Shown: piece after piece, positions 44,702 through 56,981 of the stretch | How the letters are laid out: every line of letters begins with the position of its first letter | Numbering within the stretch: the stretch's first letter is position 1 | NCBI RefSeq assembly: GCF_035222375.1 | Contig: NW_026946363.1 | Span: 1,984,001-2,048,000, forward strand | Source of the DNA: Podospora pseudocomata | Taxonomy: Eukaryota > Ascomycota > Sordariomycetes > Sordariales > Podosporaceae | DNA length: 64,000 bases | Reading direction: 5' to 3' | Notes under the pieces: model-generated | The model's database searches: none | Told to the model about the DNA's origin: nothing | The model's input: only the letters and a program-made list of their open reading frames with translations | Translations under genes and position numbers: made by a program

Positions 44702-45252
44702 GAGCTCTCTTTTAGACGCAAAGCCTCAGATTCACGACTCGTACGCCGCAGGTTGGGGTGAGCAAGAGCCTTCTGTCCCTGCTGCCAGTGTCACCACTCA
44801 CCACCACCAAGCGACGCCCAGCGGACTGGACACCCGAGCCTCTAGCGCGCGCCGGCTGGGATCTTGCCAGGTGCATTTCCTGCAAGAGCACGAGCACCAG
44901 GGGGGGGAAGGGGATCCCTTTTCTCTCTCTCCAGGACTGCCTACTGCATATCCTTCATCTTTTCTTCATGGTCGTCCGTTGACCACCAACCGACTCCCAT
45001 TGCACGGCGTCGACCCGTGCTACCATCGCCGTCACTTGCAGTTGCTGCGCGCGCTTCCCCTCGATTCCCGGCAGCGGCAACACAGGCGACAGTCCTGGCT
45101 ACTGAATCGAATTTAATCTATGCGACGTTGATCAGGGTCTCCCAGGCAGCTCGAAACCACGGCGAGTTGTCCTGCGTCTTGTTGACGGGACCCCCCTTTC
45201 ACTTCTCCGACCAATTGGCCAAGGCCTCGACCTGTCTGTCGCTGAGCGGACC

Positions 45253-48200
45253 ATGTCACAGCTCGACCACGACCAACATCACCACCACCCCGACGGCCGC
45301 TCTTCTGTGGCCTCAACTCCACCCCGATCTATGGACTCTTCTTTCCAGGACAGCCCTACTATTGGGAGAACACAAGTACTGACCCACGGCTACTCGTCCA
45401 ATAGCCCATCTTCCTCGCCCTTGTCGGCGGCGAACCCTAGGTACGACAGTGCCCTCGTTGTCTATTGCTTCCTTTTTTTCGAATCACTCGCCTGCGTTTT
45501 GAGTTTGCTTGGTTGTTGCGTTGTCTCTTTCACATCGTTTCTTTCTTCTTGTGCCCATTGGCTCTCCTTGATGCCTAGATTGGGTTGGGGACCGGCTTGT
45601 TTTTGGTCTTCTCTGCATTTTCTTTTGTTCGGGCATCTTCCTCTCCACAGACTGGGTCTGCAGCTCGCATGTAGCCAGTCGACGTTGAGAAAGGGCGAAT
45701 CAATCCTCGTGGTTGGAGGAGCTTGACATTGGCATTGCCGGCTCCAGAGACACAGCTTGACGCCAACCGCGGGCTAGTCTGGCGTTTATGCTGCTGTGGT
45801 GCAACTATTCGTGCCAGGTGCTGCAGTGTCCACAAAATACTGATCCAATCTCTTTGATCGATACAGGTCCAGGCCGAAACCCGCACCGAGCCCGTTGCAC
45901 TCGAGCAGCGTTGTTTCTCCGCCCACGAGTCCCGGCCCAACGAGAGCCGAGTTCCCATCTGCAGCCTCCGTCCCACGGATTGTAACGACAGCCCCCGAGG
46001 ACCGCCAGGCGCAGGCATCCGAGAAAACATACTTTAACAGTGACTCCTCGGGTAGCACCACCCCAGAGGAGAGAAGTCCAGGGTTCGTGACAATGGAGAC
46101 CTCCCATGCCCACACCCCGCGCTCCTGGCGCCAAAGACTGTTGCCACACATGATTCCAGGCCAGCGTGCTAACCATCCACCCACCAGACCGGCTCCCTCT
46201 TCCTCTCAGCAATTCCCGAATGAGGCGCGCAGTGCCTCCGACCCCGTCGTAGCCGCCAAGGGCCCCTCAGGAGGACTTACTCAAAGCCAGTCTACACCCT
46301 CGATCATGGCCGGTCCGTCGAGCGTGCGGGCAGAGCCCGCCAAGGGTCCAGCGAGAAACTCTTCCATGGATTCCGCCATTTCTCAAATTTCATCGAGGTC
46401 GACTCCGAATAAGACGCCGCAGGACGCTGCTGGGTCGACGGATATTGCACACCTAATCAAGACGGCCGGCAGTGCCGAAGCGGTCATTCAGTACTTGTTG
46501 AAGGAAAAACAGTCCCAATCGCAACAAAATTCGCAGTTATGGCGGCTTGTCGACAAGCAAAGGGCCATGATTCTGGGCCTTAATAAGGATCTGGAGCGGG
46601 CGTTGAAGGACAAAGAAAAGTACAGGAAAAAGCTGAAGGAAGTTCTAGGTGACGCAGAAGCACCGTTTATCCCAGCCGTTCCAGCGGCGAGCTCCATGCA
46701 AGGGCCAGCCAGACACGAAACCGGCGAAGCGAGTGCCATTCCAAAGGAGCGGGTGTTGGAAGTTCCTGCGTCACCAGGCTTGGACGCCCCAAAGCATTCG
46801 CCGATTGATGTTTCGATGGCCCCGTACCCAATCACTCCGCCGGCCGATCAAATGACTTTGCTTCTGCCGCCATCAACCGTTGGCGATTTGCTTGACCCGT
46901 CTCATTCGATGCCAAAGGCAAGCGAGCACGCCCTCGACCAATACGACCACGAGGCCCAAGAAAGAGAAGCCGAAGAGGCTGCTAAGGAGACAACTGACGA
47001 TCAAGTTGACTTGCGCATCAACCTCGATTTACCGCCCTCTCGTCAGACACCCCGAGAACCCCCCAAGATGCCCCCGCCAAAATTGCCTGTCGGATTGCCA
47101 GATCGGTCGCCCAAGCCGGAAGACGGCGTCTCGAAGTTCCCGTTACCCCCTGCCCCACCGCCACGGAAACCACCTCCGGCACCGCTCCAATTAAAAAATA
47201 TGAATCCAACGCCGGCGATAGTTGCGCCGGAGGAGGCTGAGACCGATACAGATTACGACGATATACTAGAAGTAGATGAGATTCCGCATCATGAACGGAG
47301 AGGACGCCGAAGGACACGAGAGGAGGACGAGCGAGACCGTGAGATCATGGCCCAAAAGGAAGCCGAGATGCGCAGCTTGTCCAAGAAGAGCAAAAAGAGC
47401 AGCAGTCGGAAGAACACACCAGAAGAGGAGCCACCACTTCCCGCGGAGATGCCCGAGATGCCCGCGAGCCCTAGGTTGGTTCAAACTACCAAGGTGCTCC
47501 CACCTCGGGAACCAGCGTCTCTGGCTGGTGTTCTCAGTGGGAACTCGGATTCTCTGGCACCGCCCATGGCATTGATGAGCCCAGGTCTTCCCGCGAGCCC
47601 AAGGCCAATGCCTCTGAAGTCACCAGTTACTTCGCCACCGCTCTCGCCCTTGGGGATTTCAACATTTGCCGGAGCACCTTTATCTCCTCGACCACCACGT
47701 GCGCCCATCCCACTCCCTCCCAATACCCCTCTATACTCACCAGGACCTGTAGGAGAACCATTAGCGCTCAAATCACCAAGGCCGCTCCTCATCGTCAAGC
47801 AAGAGGCCCAAATCAGTGGTGAAGCGAGCCCAACCAGTTCTACCATGGATAGCCCTCTAGAAAGAACCAAGATTTTCAAGGGCTTTGTGACGGAGGAGTA
47901 CCCAGACCTCCTGCTTCCACCCAACGCCCTTCCTCACATCACTCTCAAGGTTGCATCTTCGCGGATGAAACCTTCGAGGGCCAGTCTGCTTTCTTTGACG
48001 CAGCTCGAAGAGGACCCCGTTTTCACACTGGCGGTTTCGTCAAGGGCTGATGGTGGTGAGCTGTGGCGGGTTGAGAAAGACACTGCGTCACTTGCGAAGC
48101 TGGACTCGAGGCTTAAGCAATGTCCCGCATTTACTGCCAAGACTCCAGACAGATCTCTTTTCAGCGGTCATGCCCCTGCCAAACTTGATGCTCGGCGTGT

Positions 48201-50367
48201 GGCCCTGAATCAATATCTGGAGGAATTGCTCAACACGCCCCTGGATACCGCCACAGCACTCGAGTTGTGCAAGTATCTCTCTTCCAACACTTTGCCACCC
48301 AACGCAGATGAGACTGGAAGCTCGAGAAGTGACGCCAATCCCGAATCGCAGCGCACTGGGCCAGGCGGCAGACCTTTCCGGACTGGGTATTTAACCAAGC
48401 GAGGCAAGAACTTTGGCGGTTGGAAAGCCCGGTATTTTATTCTTGACGGGCCACTACTCAAGTACTATGAGACACCAGGCGGTGCACACTTGGGTACAGT
48501 AAAACTCCAAAAGGCTCAGATTGGAAAGCAATCTCATCACAACAACGACGGTTCCCCCGCTCGTCCCAAAGACGATGAGGCTGAGAACCAGTACCGCCAT
48601 GCTTTTCTGATTTTGGAACGGAAAAAGAAAGACCCCAACAGCACCACGAGGCATGTTTTGTGTGCTGAGAGTGATCTGGAGCGTGATCAATGGGTCGATG
48701 CTTTGCTTCGCTGGGTGGATTATGAGGATCCAGAGGACGAGGATAACGCGAAGAAGGAACACCCTCACGATCGACACTCGGCACACGCCGACCGTGCCAA
48801 CGCTTCGAAGAAGAAGGGTCAAGGCAAGCAGAATTCGATTGCTGACGATAAGCTCATCGGAGTCAGCTATGAGGCCACGAGGCAAGGCGATTCTCCCCAA
48901 GGTGTGCCTATCAAGGGTGCGCCATCCGGGCAAGATCACGAATCGACTCACAGCCAGTCAACGGCATCTTCGTACACGATCTCTGGACCTCGGGATCCCC
49001 AGATGATGACATCTTCTGAATCATGGGGCAACAAGCTTGCCATGGCCACTCAACAGCTTAGCCAGGAGGAGAAGAAGGCGAGGAAACGCAGCTTTTTCGG
49101 ATTCGGTCCCAAGGCCAGAAACTCCGGTGATGGACAAGATTCAATCTTTGGTAGTGACGGTGGCAGCATTGCCAACGGACAGACTGGCAACGGGTACAAC
49201 GGCCCTGTGCGCCAGGTATTTGGTGCCAGTCTTGCCGAGGCCGTGCGCTACTGTGCCCCAGCTGACGTTCGGGTACCGCTCCCTGCTGTCGTCTACAGAT
49301 GCATCCAATATTTGGAGCACAAGAATGCCACCTCTGAGGAGGGCATCTTCCGTCTTAGCGGGTCCAGTGTCGTCATCAAGCAGCTCAAGGAACGTTTCAA
49401 TACCGAGGGCGACATTAATCTGGTGACCGATCCGCAGTATTACGATATTCACGCGGTTGCGTCTCTGCTCAAGCTCTACCTCCGCGAGCTCCCAATTACG
49501 ATCTTGACAAACGACCTGCGTCTGGAGTTCATCGCCACCATAGAAATCACGAACCAGAAGCAGAAGCATGCTCTTTTGGCTGAGCTTGTGGATCGTCTCC
49601 CTCAAGCCAACGCTGCTCTTTTGAAGTATTTAATTTCGTTCTTGATCAAGATCATCAACAATGCCAGCGTCAACAAGATGACAGTGCGAAACGTCGGCAT
49701 TGTTTTCTCCCCGACCTTGAACATCCCCGCTCCTATCTTTGCAGCTTTCTTGCAGAACTTTGAGCCCATCTTTGGCGTCGACCCTACTGAATATGAGCTG
49801 CCTACTACTGAGCCCGACAATCTTCAGCCACAACCGCGCCGCCCATCACTCCCATCCTCCTTCACCTCGGATGCGCCACGACGTCCTTCGGATCCAAGGC
49901 CGTCAACCTCGCACAGTGATTCCCCTCACAGACACCGTTTAATGGAGTCATTGGATAGTCTGCCAAACAGGAGCACGCCCACGCCACCTCCCCTGTCGAT
50001 GCAGCAAATGGCACAGATGAATGCTGCGACAATGCACTCGAGGAGCACGCCCACCCCTCCACCTCAGCGCCCGGGTGTGGTGTACGAGCCCCAGCTCATG
50101 GCGCCACCCCAGCAACAGCAGCAAGGGGGTCACTTTTCCATGAGGCCAGCGTACGAAGGCAGTTTCAATGCGCCCCCTCCCAACTTTGACCCTACGCAGA
50201 TGCAGCATCCAGGGGCGTTGAGGCCATCACCGGGTTATGACAGGCCGGTGTATGAGAGCGGATTGTCGCCAGCGCCGTACGAGCACTCTTATAAGAATAG
50301 GAGGGAGAGCTCGATGTTTATGGGGAGTTTGAATCAGCAGCCGAGTAAGAGTCGGTTGAGAGAGTGA
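45253..50367 (+). CDS. Bem3-like RhoGAP with PX and PH domains
   Basis: Two exons (45253-45440 and 45867-50367), joined through a 426-base intron, give 1562 residues. Yeast Bem3 turns off Cdc42 at sites of polarised growth, and filamentous fungi use the same protein for hyphal tips and septa. The N-terminal 700 residues are mostly disordered, with a coiled-coil (AEAVIQYLLKEKQSQSQQNS and DLERALKDKEKYRKKLKEVL) and Pro-rich stretches. A PX domain lies at about 732-880, a PH domain at about 900-1015 (GYLTKRGKNFGGWKARYFIL) and RhoGAP at about 1181-1371, with the arginine finger R1225 in GIFRLSGS. The tail has Pro/Gln-rich blocks. The first exon encodes MSQLDHDQHHHHPDG and is the only good start. 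The first intron is long for this genome. Confidence 0.96.
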
Positions 50368-51426
50368 TTTTTGGAGGTTTCAAAACAGTTAATATTTTTT
50401 TGCGATTCTGGGTTTATATTTGGGGTCAGATGTATAACGGGGGGCCTGTTTGGATTGGTTTTGTTGTTGCTGTTTTTTTTTCTTTCTTTTTTGGAAAGAT
50501 TTCGCTTGCAAGATACCAATTTTTTATTTTTTTTGTCAAGTTGTTGGAGATTCTGTTTTTTTGGAACCAAGTTGGTTTGGGTTGTATTTGAGAGAGGTAC
50601 GCTGGCAGTAAATATCGCCACGGCATCCTTTGCGGTCGTCATTCTTCTCTCCCTTCTTTTCGGCCAACTAACTCAGTTGGTCGAACTAACTCAGTTGGCC
50701 GAAAAGAAGGGAGAGATGACCACTGCGAAGGATGCCGTGGCGATATTTGCTGTCCGCGTACCTCTCTCAGATATCTACTGCCAACGTACTTTTATATATT
50801 ATATATTATGAAGCGAACATTGAATGGGGGAATAGCGGGGCGGGAGGGGTATGTATACAGTAATGTTGATGTTATTAAAAGTTTTGCAAAAGCTGATGAC
50901 TTGAACTGAGGTACCTAGGGGAGAGTTTGGTTTGTGATTTTGAGTATTCCGATTTGTGGTTTTGTATACCTAGGGGAATGAATTAGTTGCCTTGGTGGTA
51001 TGTATGTATGGTTGGAAAAGGTGTGGAGATACCCAAGGGTTTGCTTGTTCTCTGGTGGTGTGGATAATTGCTGTGTTTGTGTCGTCTTTTTACAATGGAA
51101 GAACGATGATAGTATCTATCTGGTTGCTGCTATAAACCGTTCTCGATCAGAAAATGAAGAGAAAAAAGTTTGCTATCAAAAGCGATGTAGGTTTTCCATT
51201 AATTGTATGACCTTTGAACCCACCCCCTTTCAGCTGCCCGGTTTTGTTTAAGCTGTTATTATCTATCCCCTCCGCTTTACATCCTCTACTCAATAGCATT
51301 TTGAACATACCAAATGAAGGCATAAATCTCAACTCCCTACCATATCCCACCCCACCCCCATAAACAACAAATGAACTGACATATACACACACACACACAC
51401 TTCATCTTACCTTCTCTTCCACCTCC
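50368..51426. other. Intergenic region with hairpin element
   Basis: 3' side of both flanking convergent genes. It is T-rich near 50390-50560 and contains a 181-base inverted-repeat element (annotated separately), and a short AC run at 51385-51400. No gene is seen; the short frames in the hairpin are its own mirror images. Confidence 0.6.
50589..50769. mobile_element. MITE-like 181-bp inverted-repeat element
   Basis: The ends match as TGAGAGAGGTACGC in inverted orientation, and the arms stay complementary for about 80 bases each with only a handful of mismatches and a 4-base gap. The centre carries a direct repeat AACTAACTCAGTTGG in two copies. Most mismatches are C/T or G/A changes. No clear target duplication is seen at the edges (ATT on the left, GATAT on the right), and no second copy lies in this window. 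A non-autonomous DNA transposon (MITE) or a strong transcribed hairpin would both fit. Confidence 0.7.
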
Positions 51427-54400
51427 TCAAAAGCCATACCCCCCTCCCGCCGGCCCACCTCCTCCTCCCCCCGCCCCCCCAGCAACAGCACCATTCATCA
51501 AATCCCCCCCTCCATACCACTGTTGTTGCTGCCCCCCGGTCCCCGGCTGCTCATACCTCAAAACCCCATCCTCCGCCGTGGTCAATGTCCCGTCCATAAA
51601 ACCACCAAGCGTCATATCCATCGCCTGCGCGAACCCATCCCCCAACCCAGGGAAATCAAACGTGTCCCCAGGAAAAAAGGTATTGTTCAGCATCCAGGCC
51701 GGGTTGCCCATCCCGGGAATTTCAAATGCATTGGAAGTATCAGGCTGTTGTTGTTGTTGAGGTGGGGGGTAATTACCCCAGTTTTGTTGCATTGCCCCCG
51801 ATGATGATGAAGAAGAAGGAGGGAGGATACCCTGATCATTATTGGGGCGGGAGGAGGCACCGTTTGCAGAGGCGGCCGCCATTTCTGATAAGAGTTGAAG
51901 GGGGGTGCTAGCGACGGGTGGGTAGGTTGGTTGGGGGGTTTGGGAGGGGACTGGAGTGGGGACGTTGGGGTGTTTACTGTCAGTCCCTGACGGGCCTGGG
52001 TAAGAGGGTGTTTGGAGAGAGGATTGGGGGGTGTCGCTTGCGGTGTTGGAGCCGTTGGAGCCAGTGCCGCTTTGGTTCTGTTTCTGCTTTTGGAACCAAG
52101 ACCGGAGCATAACCAGGACGAGGAGGAACTTCGCGGCGGGTCGACTTCTGTCTTCTGCTGCGGTGGCGCGGAATTTCTCGAGGAGTTTGTCGAGGTGCTG
52201 CTCCACTTTCATGTGGTCCTTGTTGATCACCTTGCCGAGCTCACTTTTTGTGGAGGAGGCGGCGAAGTAGAGCTTGATGAGCACGACGACGGCATAGGCC
52301 ACGCGGACAAAATTGAAAACTGGGAGGCACCGTGTCGTGTGGACGTCAAGTGAGAGAAATGTGTCAAAGATGCCGTCGATGGCGGTAAGACAGGCGGAGA
52401 GGGCGTTGATATGTGCCTGTGTGAGAGGGGCATCCGAGGCCAGTGGCGTGTCTGGGTTGGGTCCCAGCCTACAGTCATCAGGACAATCGCTATGGGTTGC
52501 GATCTCGTGCATGTAGAGGCTGATAACGTGGAAGCTCATCTTTAAAGACGCTATGAAGCTGTTAGATGTAGACCAGAAGACGCCTTTCAGATCATACGGT
52601 CGACTTACGCTGCTGTAACTCCCTTGGAATATTCTCACTGTATCTCTCCAGCTCCCTTTCAAATCCCTTCAGCGCATATTGGGTCCTGGAATCAGCAATA
52701 TTCGGCGTAGACGAAGGATCGTCCATGGAAAACTGAATCCCGACCTCCTCGGCAAGCTTGTGCGTCCAAACCAAATGACAGAAATACTTGTCAGTCGGCA
52801 CAGCCTCAGGGGAAGACTCCAGCACGTCGATACACTCTGCCATGAACGGCGTCCACCTAATCAGATTCGCCCGATGAAGTGCCATTGCCGTGTTCGTGGC
52901 CAAAAAATAACACGTCAACCACGCTCTTCTCGCCTCCAGTGTTGTCGGATCAAGCGGTGTCCCGCGCATGGGGTGGTCTCTCCAAGCCTGAGAGACGTGT
53001 CGTTTAAACCCACCTCTCGACATCTTCTTGGTCCCCAGTCCAATCTCAATAGCCATCACAGCAGCTACATGAACAAGTTGATAAAACTTGAGCTCCTCAA
53101 ATCGATCTGGCGGCCAGTACCAAATAACAGCCACCTGTAAGGCTTGTACAAGCTCCAAGCTCTTGTGGCCGTCCACAATGATTTTCTCGGCAAAGACTTG
53201 CATTAGCTCCTTTGTCAGTGTTTTTTGCAAAGACGGAATCTCAGACGAAGCAGCCGCCATCAGTGATAAAAACAAGATGGGCTTGTTTGCCCGAACCTCC
53301 CCCACCGTGACCCCAGCCGGAAACACAACACCAGGGAGATGATAGCACATCTGCTGTGTGTACCTCATGAACAACTCTTCAGCCGTATTCATGGTCAAGA
53401 TGCCCCGATCAACCACATCTGCCACCTTGGCAGCACCGTCCTCACTTTTGAAGTTTGCTCCAGCCAGTGCAACAGCAGCTCTCTCTTCCTCGCCGGTAAC
53501 CTGTGTCATCTTCCTCTTCTGGCCAGCTACAGCGGGAGTTGAAGACGATATCGTCGACGACAGCGGAGGCAGAGATGTCGACATTGACTGCTGCTGCCCA
53601 TACCGTTCACCACCACCCGCATACCTCCCATAATCCGTACCAGGTCGGCCGCCGCTTTGATCATGGCTAGTTCCTCTCCAATCCGCTGAAGATACCAGAG
53701 CCTGAGCAGCTTGGTGAGCCTGGGGATCTGAACCTGGCCCGTGAAGCCCTCCTGTCGATGTGCCAGAAGTTTGCGGTCTGGTGGCCTGCAAACTAGCAGT
53801 CAACATATCAATCTTCTTCTCCAGCTCCGCCACCCGTGAGTCCGTTTTCTTAGCCCGTTTCCTCGTGGGCTGGGTGATAACGCACTCGCGTTTGGCTTTG
53901 GCACATCTCTTGCAAGGGCCATCTGGGTCAGCCGGGTCTGGGTCACAACGAACTTTGAGACCTCTGCATGATTCACAGGCACGGGGCTTTTTGGGATCTA
54001 GCCCACCGCCAGCGCCGCCTGGAGAGTGGTGCTCATCACCGGGACTGTTGTGGTGGTGATATGAATTGTTAGGGGTGTTGACAGCAATGGAGCTGGGGGC
54101 CGTGGTATTGGCTGGAGTGGACGAGGTGTTGACGGTTGCGGTTGATGCAGGTGTTTGTGGGGAGAATGCCGATGTTGGATGGTTAGTGTGGGGAATTTGG
54201 GGTTGGTGATGATGTGGTGGTTGCCATTGCTGTTGCTGCGGGCGCAATTGATGCTGCTGCTGGGGATGATGGGCTTGGAGTTGGGGCAGCCTATCATGGT
54301 GGTGTTGTGCGTTCAGCGAGCTCGCTGGCGGCTGGGCGCTCAGCGCTCCATGAACGGGGGCTGGAGGTGTTGGCGCATTGCCTGGGCCGTTGCTGGAAGT

Positions 54401-54475
54401 GCTGGTGCTGCCGTTGCCGCTTCCACTGCCGCCGTTACTGCTGCGGAGCATGGGGTCAAGCGCCGAGATGTCCAT
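51427..54475 (-). CDS. Zn2Cys6 fungal transcription factor, 996 aa
   Basis: Two exons (54475-52609 and 52550-51427) give 996 residues. The first 160 are Gln/His/Pro/Ser-rich with poly-Gln and poly-His runs. The zinc cluster runs from Cys167 to about Cys198 (CESCRGLKVRC, then CKRCAKAKREC) and is followed by basic residues and a coiled coil (RVAELEKKIDMLTASLQ). A middle homology region follows (YTQQMCYHLPGVVFPAG, then LQVAVIWYWPPDRFEELKFY). The C terminus is a Gln/Ser/Gly-rich putative activation region with GGAGGGGGGPAGGGYGF. The cluster wording is like that of PriB and War1-type regulators, but the target is unknown. The frame is open upstream of the chosen ATG, with another ATG at MGGFHSRRG. 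The chosen start is the one beginning MDISALDPM. Confidence 0.93.
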
Positions 54476-55330
54476 GCCGGTGGTTGTTTGTTCGGCCTGC
54501 CGACGGTCTTGCTGATGCTGACGGCTTTTCTGAGGCCGATCACCGATGCTGAGCGGTCGAATGTCAGGGCGAAGAAAGTCGGCGCTCCAACCGAGAGTCC
54601 CGAGTTCAGAAGTGGCGCCGCGCCGAGAATGGAATCCTCCCATTAAATTGCGTACTACACCCGCTGTTACACACCCGCGAAAATTTAATTTCATGTGATG
54701 TACAAGCCTTGGATGACGACACCAACCTCGGTAAGCAAAGACTCCGACCTGGTACGTGCGCCACCTCCAACAAACAACCCTACTGCGTACAAACCATTGC
54801 GATGTGAGGCAAACCCAGAACACAGCTCATTGCCTGCAGTATATGCTATATCTCAGCGGCGAGGTATCTCGGGTTAGTTGATGAACTGTATCTTGAGGGT
54901 TGACGAAGACCTAGCTCAAGACCTTGGGGCTCTTTCTTGAATCATGATCAAGTTGCGTGATTGCATCGACCTGTGCTTGCCGATGATGAAAGTTCGAGCA
55001 CTCCCATGCTGTCTGCGCATTTCAGGTAAGCGCGAGATGGCCCAGAGGACAAGAGGTACGAGGCAGGAAGTATGAAGGAAGGCAAGAAGAATGGTTGCTG
55101 CTACCAGCTATCAGACTTTGACACCAAGATGACGGAGACTGGGCTCCGGCCCAAATGATTATTTCAAGGGAGACTCAACTTCCTGGTCCAGTGAAGTCGA
55201 AAAGTATCACTCCCGCATACATTCTTATTTCTTGAGAGAAGAGTCGACCAGCATCAAGCCCTCATCAACAGCTCCTTGTTCATCCCAATCGCTTCACTGT
55301 TAGGCCCACACGTCGACCACCGTCAGCAAC
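54476..55330. other. Divergent promoter region
   Basis: About 850 bases between two divergent starts: the transcription factor to the left and a secreted protein to the right. No repeats or coding frames of note were seen, although a weak leader exon for the regulator is possible. Confidence 0.5.
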
Positions 55331-56147
55331 ATGTTCATTAAGCTTGCCTCCTTTCTGGCTCTCGCAGCAACTGTGGTATGCTGTCTGCCAACTCCTCGGT
55401 CGTCATCCTTCTAATCCCTCTACCATAGACCGCCACCACCCCGTTTCATACCACCAACGCCACCTCCCTGTATCAAGACAACGGCCACGGCATCAAATGG
55501 ACAGGCGTAATCACCCCCGGTCAGCCTAAAACCACCCTCTTCGGCACCGTTGACGAGATCTACAACTATATCCTCGCAATCAACCCCAACTACGTCGCCC
55601 AGCCTCTCGACAAGTCCGATCTTGCCCTGCTCGCCTCCCCCTGGAACGAACCCGGGACCACCAAGCTAGTCGCCCGACAAAGATCAAAATACCTCGACAA
55701 GTTCCCCAGCCCCGTGTGCCGCGTCATGGCCACGGGCAACAGCAGATCCCTCGATCCCATAATAAACGAACTGGATATCCTTGGTGGAATATGTGAGGCT
55801 CCCAAGGATGCCTGCCGCCGTGTTGGATGCAAGTCGACTACGGCTGGGTATCTTTGTGGTGTAAGTCTCTTTTTCCTGTCACATAAGCGGCTTCAATACT
55901 GATGAAACGGTCAAAGGAATACGGCAACGCAGCTGTGGTTGCATGTACCGATGTGTCACGTCGTCTGGAGGTGATCAAGAGGGACTGCTGTTCGGTGATA
56001 GCTGATTTTGGCGGAAAACCAGTGTCGGGACACTCCAAACGTTACGACTACGGTGTGTATGCTGGGTATGGGAACTGTAATCATGGGGAGGATAGCTCGC
56101 CGGCTGATTATCCTTATCCTGGGGGTGGAATTAATGGGAAGTGTTAG
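55331..56147 (+). CDS. Ten-cysteine secreted protein, 235 aa, unrecognised
   Basis: Three exons (55331-55375, 55429-55860 and 55917-56147) give 235 residues. Exon one encodes only MFIKLASFLALAATV, the signal peptide. The mature chain begins TATTPFHTTNATSLYQDNGHG and shows ten cysteines, including ones in VCRVMATGN, GICEAPKDACRRVGC, YLCG, VVACTDVS, RDCCSV, GNCNH and the last residues NGKC. The second half is GYGVYAGYGNC-like in spacing and ends in PGGGINGKC. The number of cysteines is even, so five disulfides are possible. An N-glycosylation site (NAT) is present. I do not recognise the family; such a form is common among fungal apoplastic or effector-like proteins. All three splice junctions are phase 0. 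Confidence 0.82.
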
Positions 56148-56981
56148 GGGTTGGCGGGTATTGCAATGGTAATTGGGGAGGGGGGGGGGTGATGTCTGCG
56201 AAGGGTTGCGAGTGTCTTTCGTCGAGGTTGGTTGATGGGGTGCTGCCTAACGATGATGCGGCCTGACGCGTCTCTAAGGGACAGGTCTGTCATTGGTCAT
56301 GAATTGCTTACTTTGCACTAATAAATATTATCTTCATCGGTTCGGATGGAACGCGTGTGCCTGTGAGACCCCTAAGTTGTTGCCTGGCCAACCACCAAGT
56401 CGAAAAGGGGTAGTAAGTAGGGCGCTCTCGAAAGTCTGGCTTGGACTGCCACGAACATCAACCATACCAGTTATGAAATGTTTTCGGTTGATTTAATGTG
56501 AAAGGACAGCTGTTTCAAATGAGTTTGACTGGGGGTAGTATCAATTACAGTCTTGCTGTCCCCTTATACTGCAAAACGCGAAAACGCATTCTGGACAATG
56601 TAGGGTTAGGGTTATATACGGGCGGTTATGATGCCAGCCTTGATGAGTCCGAGAGATCGGATCTAAACAGAATCCACCCCGCTTTTACAGTCTCCCTGCA
56701 GGCACCCATATAGACATCACGTTCTCAGGACAGGTGTTTAATTTCTGACGGATTTATGATCGTTCTCGAAGTCTTTATTTTTCGATCTCGATATTTCGTC
56801 TTTTGACAACAGGTGAGTAAGAAGGGGGACCCGAAAAGGCGTATTGACGAAACGTTGCGCTGACTTGTCGTTAGAAATAATTGCACGACCACAGCAAGAG
56901 AGTGGTGTGGTGCTTTTCTGTCAGATAACACGTTCGCCAAAACCGGACTTTGTTGTTCGAGGCTTTGCGCACAACGGCAAA
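56148..56981. other. Spacer with AGGGTTAGGGTTA motif
   Basis: About 830 bases between the secreted protein and the F-box gene. AGGGTTAGGGTTA lies at 56602-56614, about 370 bases before the F-box ATG. A G-run lies near 56182. No gene is seen. Confidence 0.5.

Larger units (their letters stand above)
40408..45252. other. 4.8 kb gene-poor region with a possible ATPase relic
   Basis: No intact gene is seen. On the minus strand around 40561-40980 a broken frame holds a P-loop-like GLGKTSVGKS and a helical segment, described in the findings. (AC)n at 44592-44612 and (TTCCAG)n at 44666-44701 lie in the upstream region of the RhoGAP gene. Frames such as 42230-42868 on the minus strand have no recognisable features. 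Confidence 0.45.
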
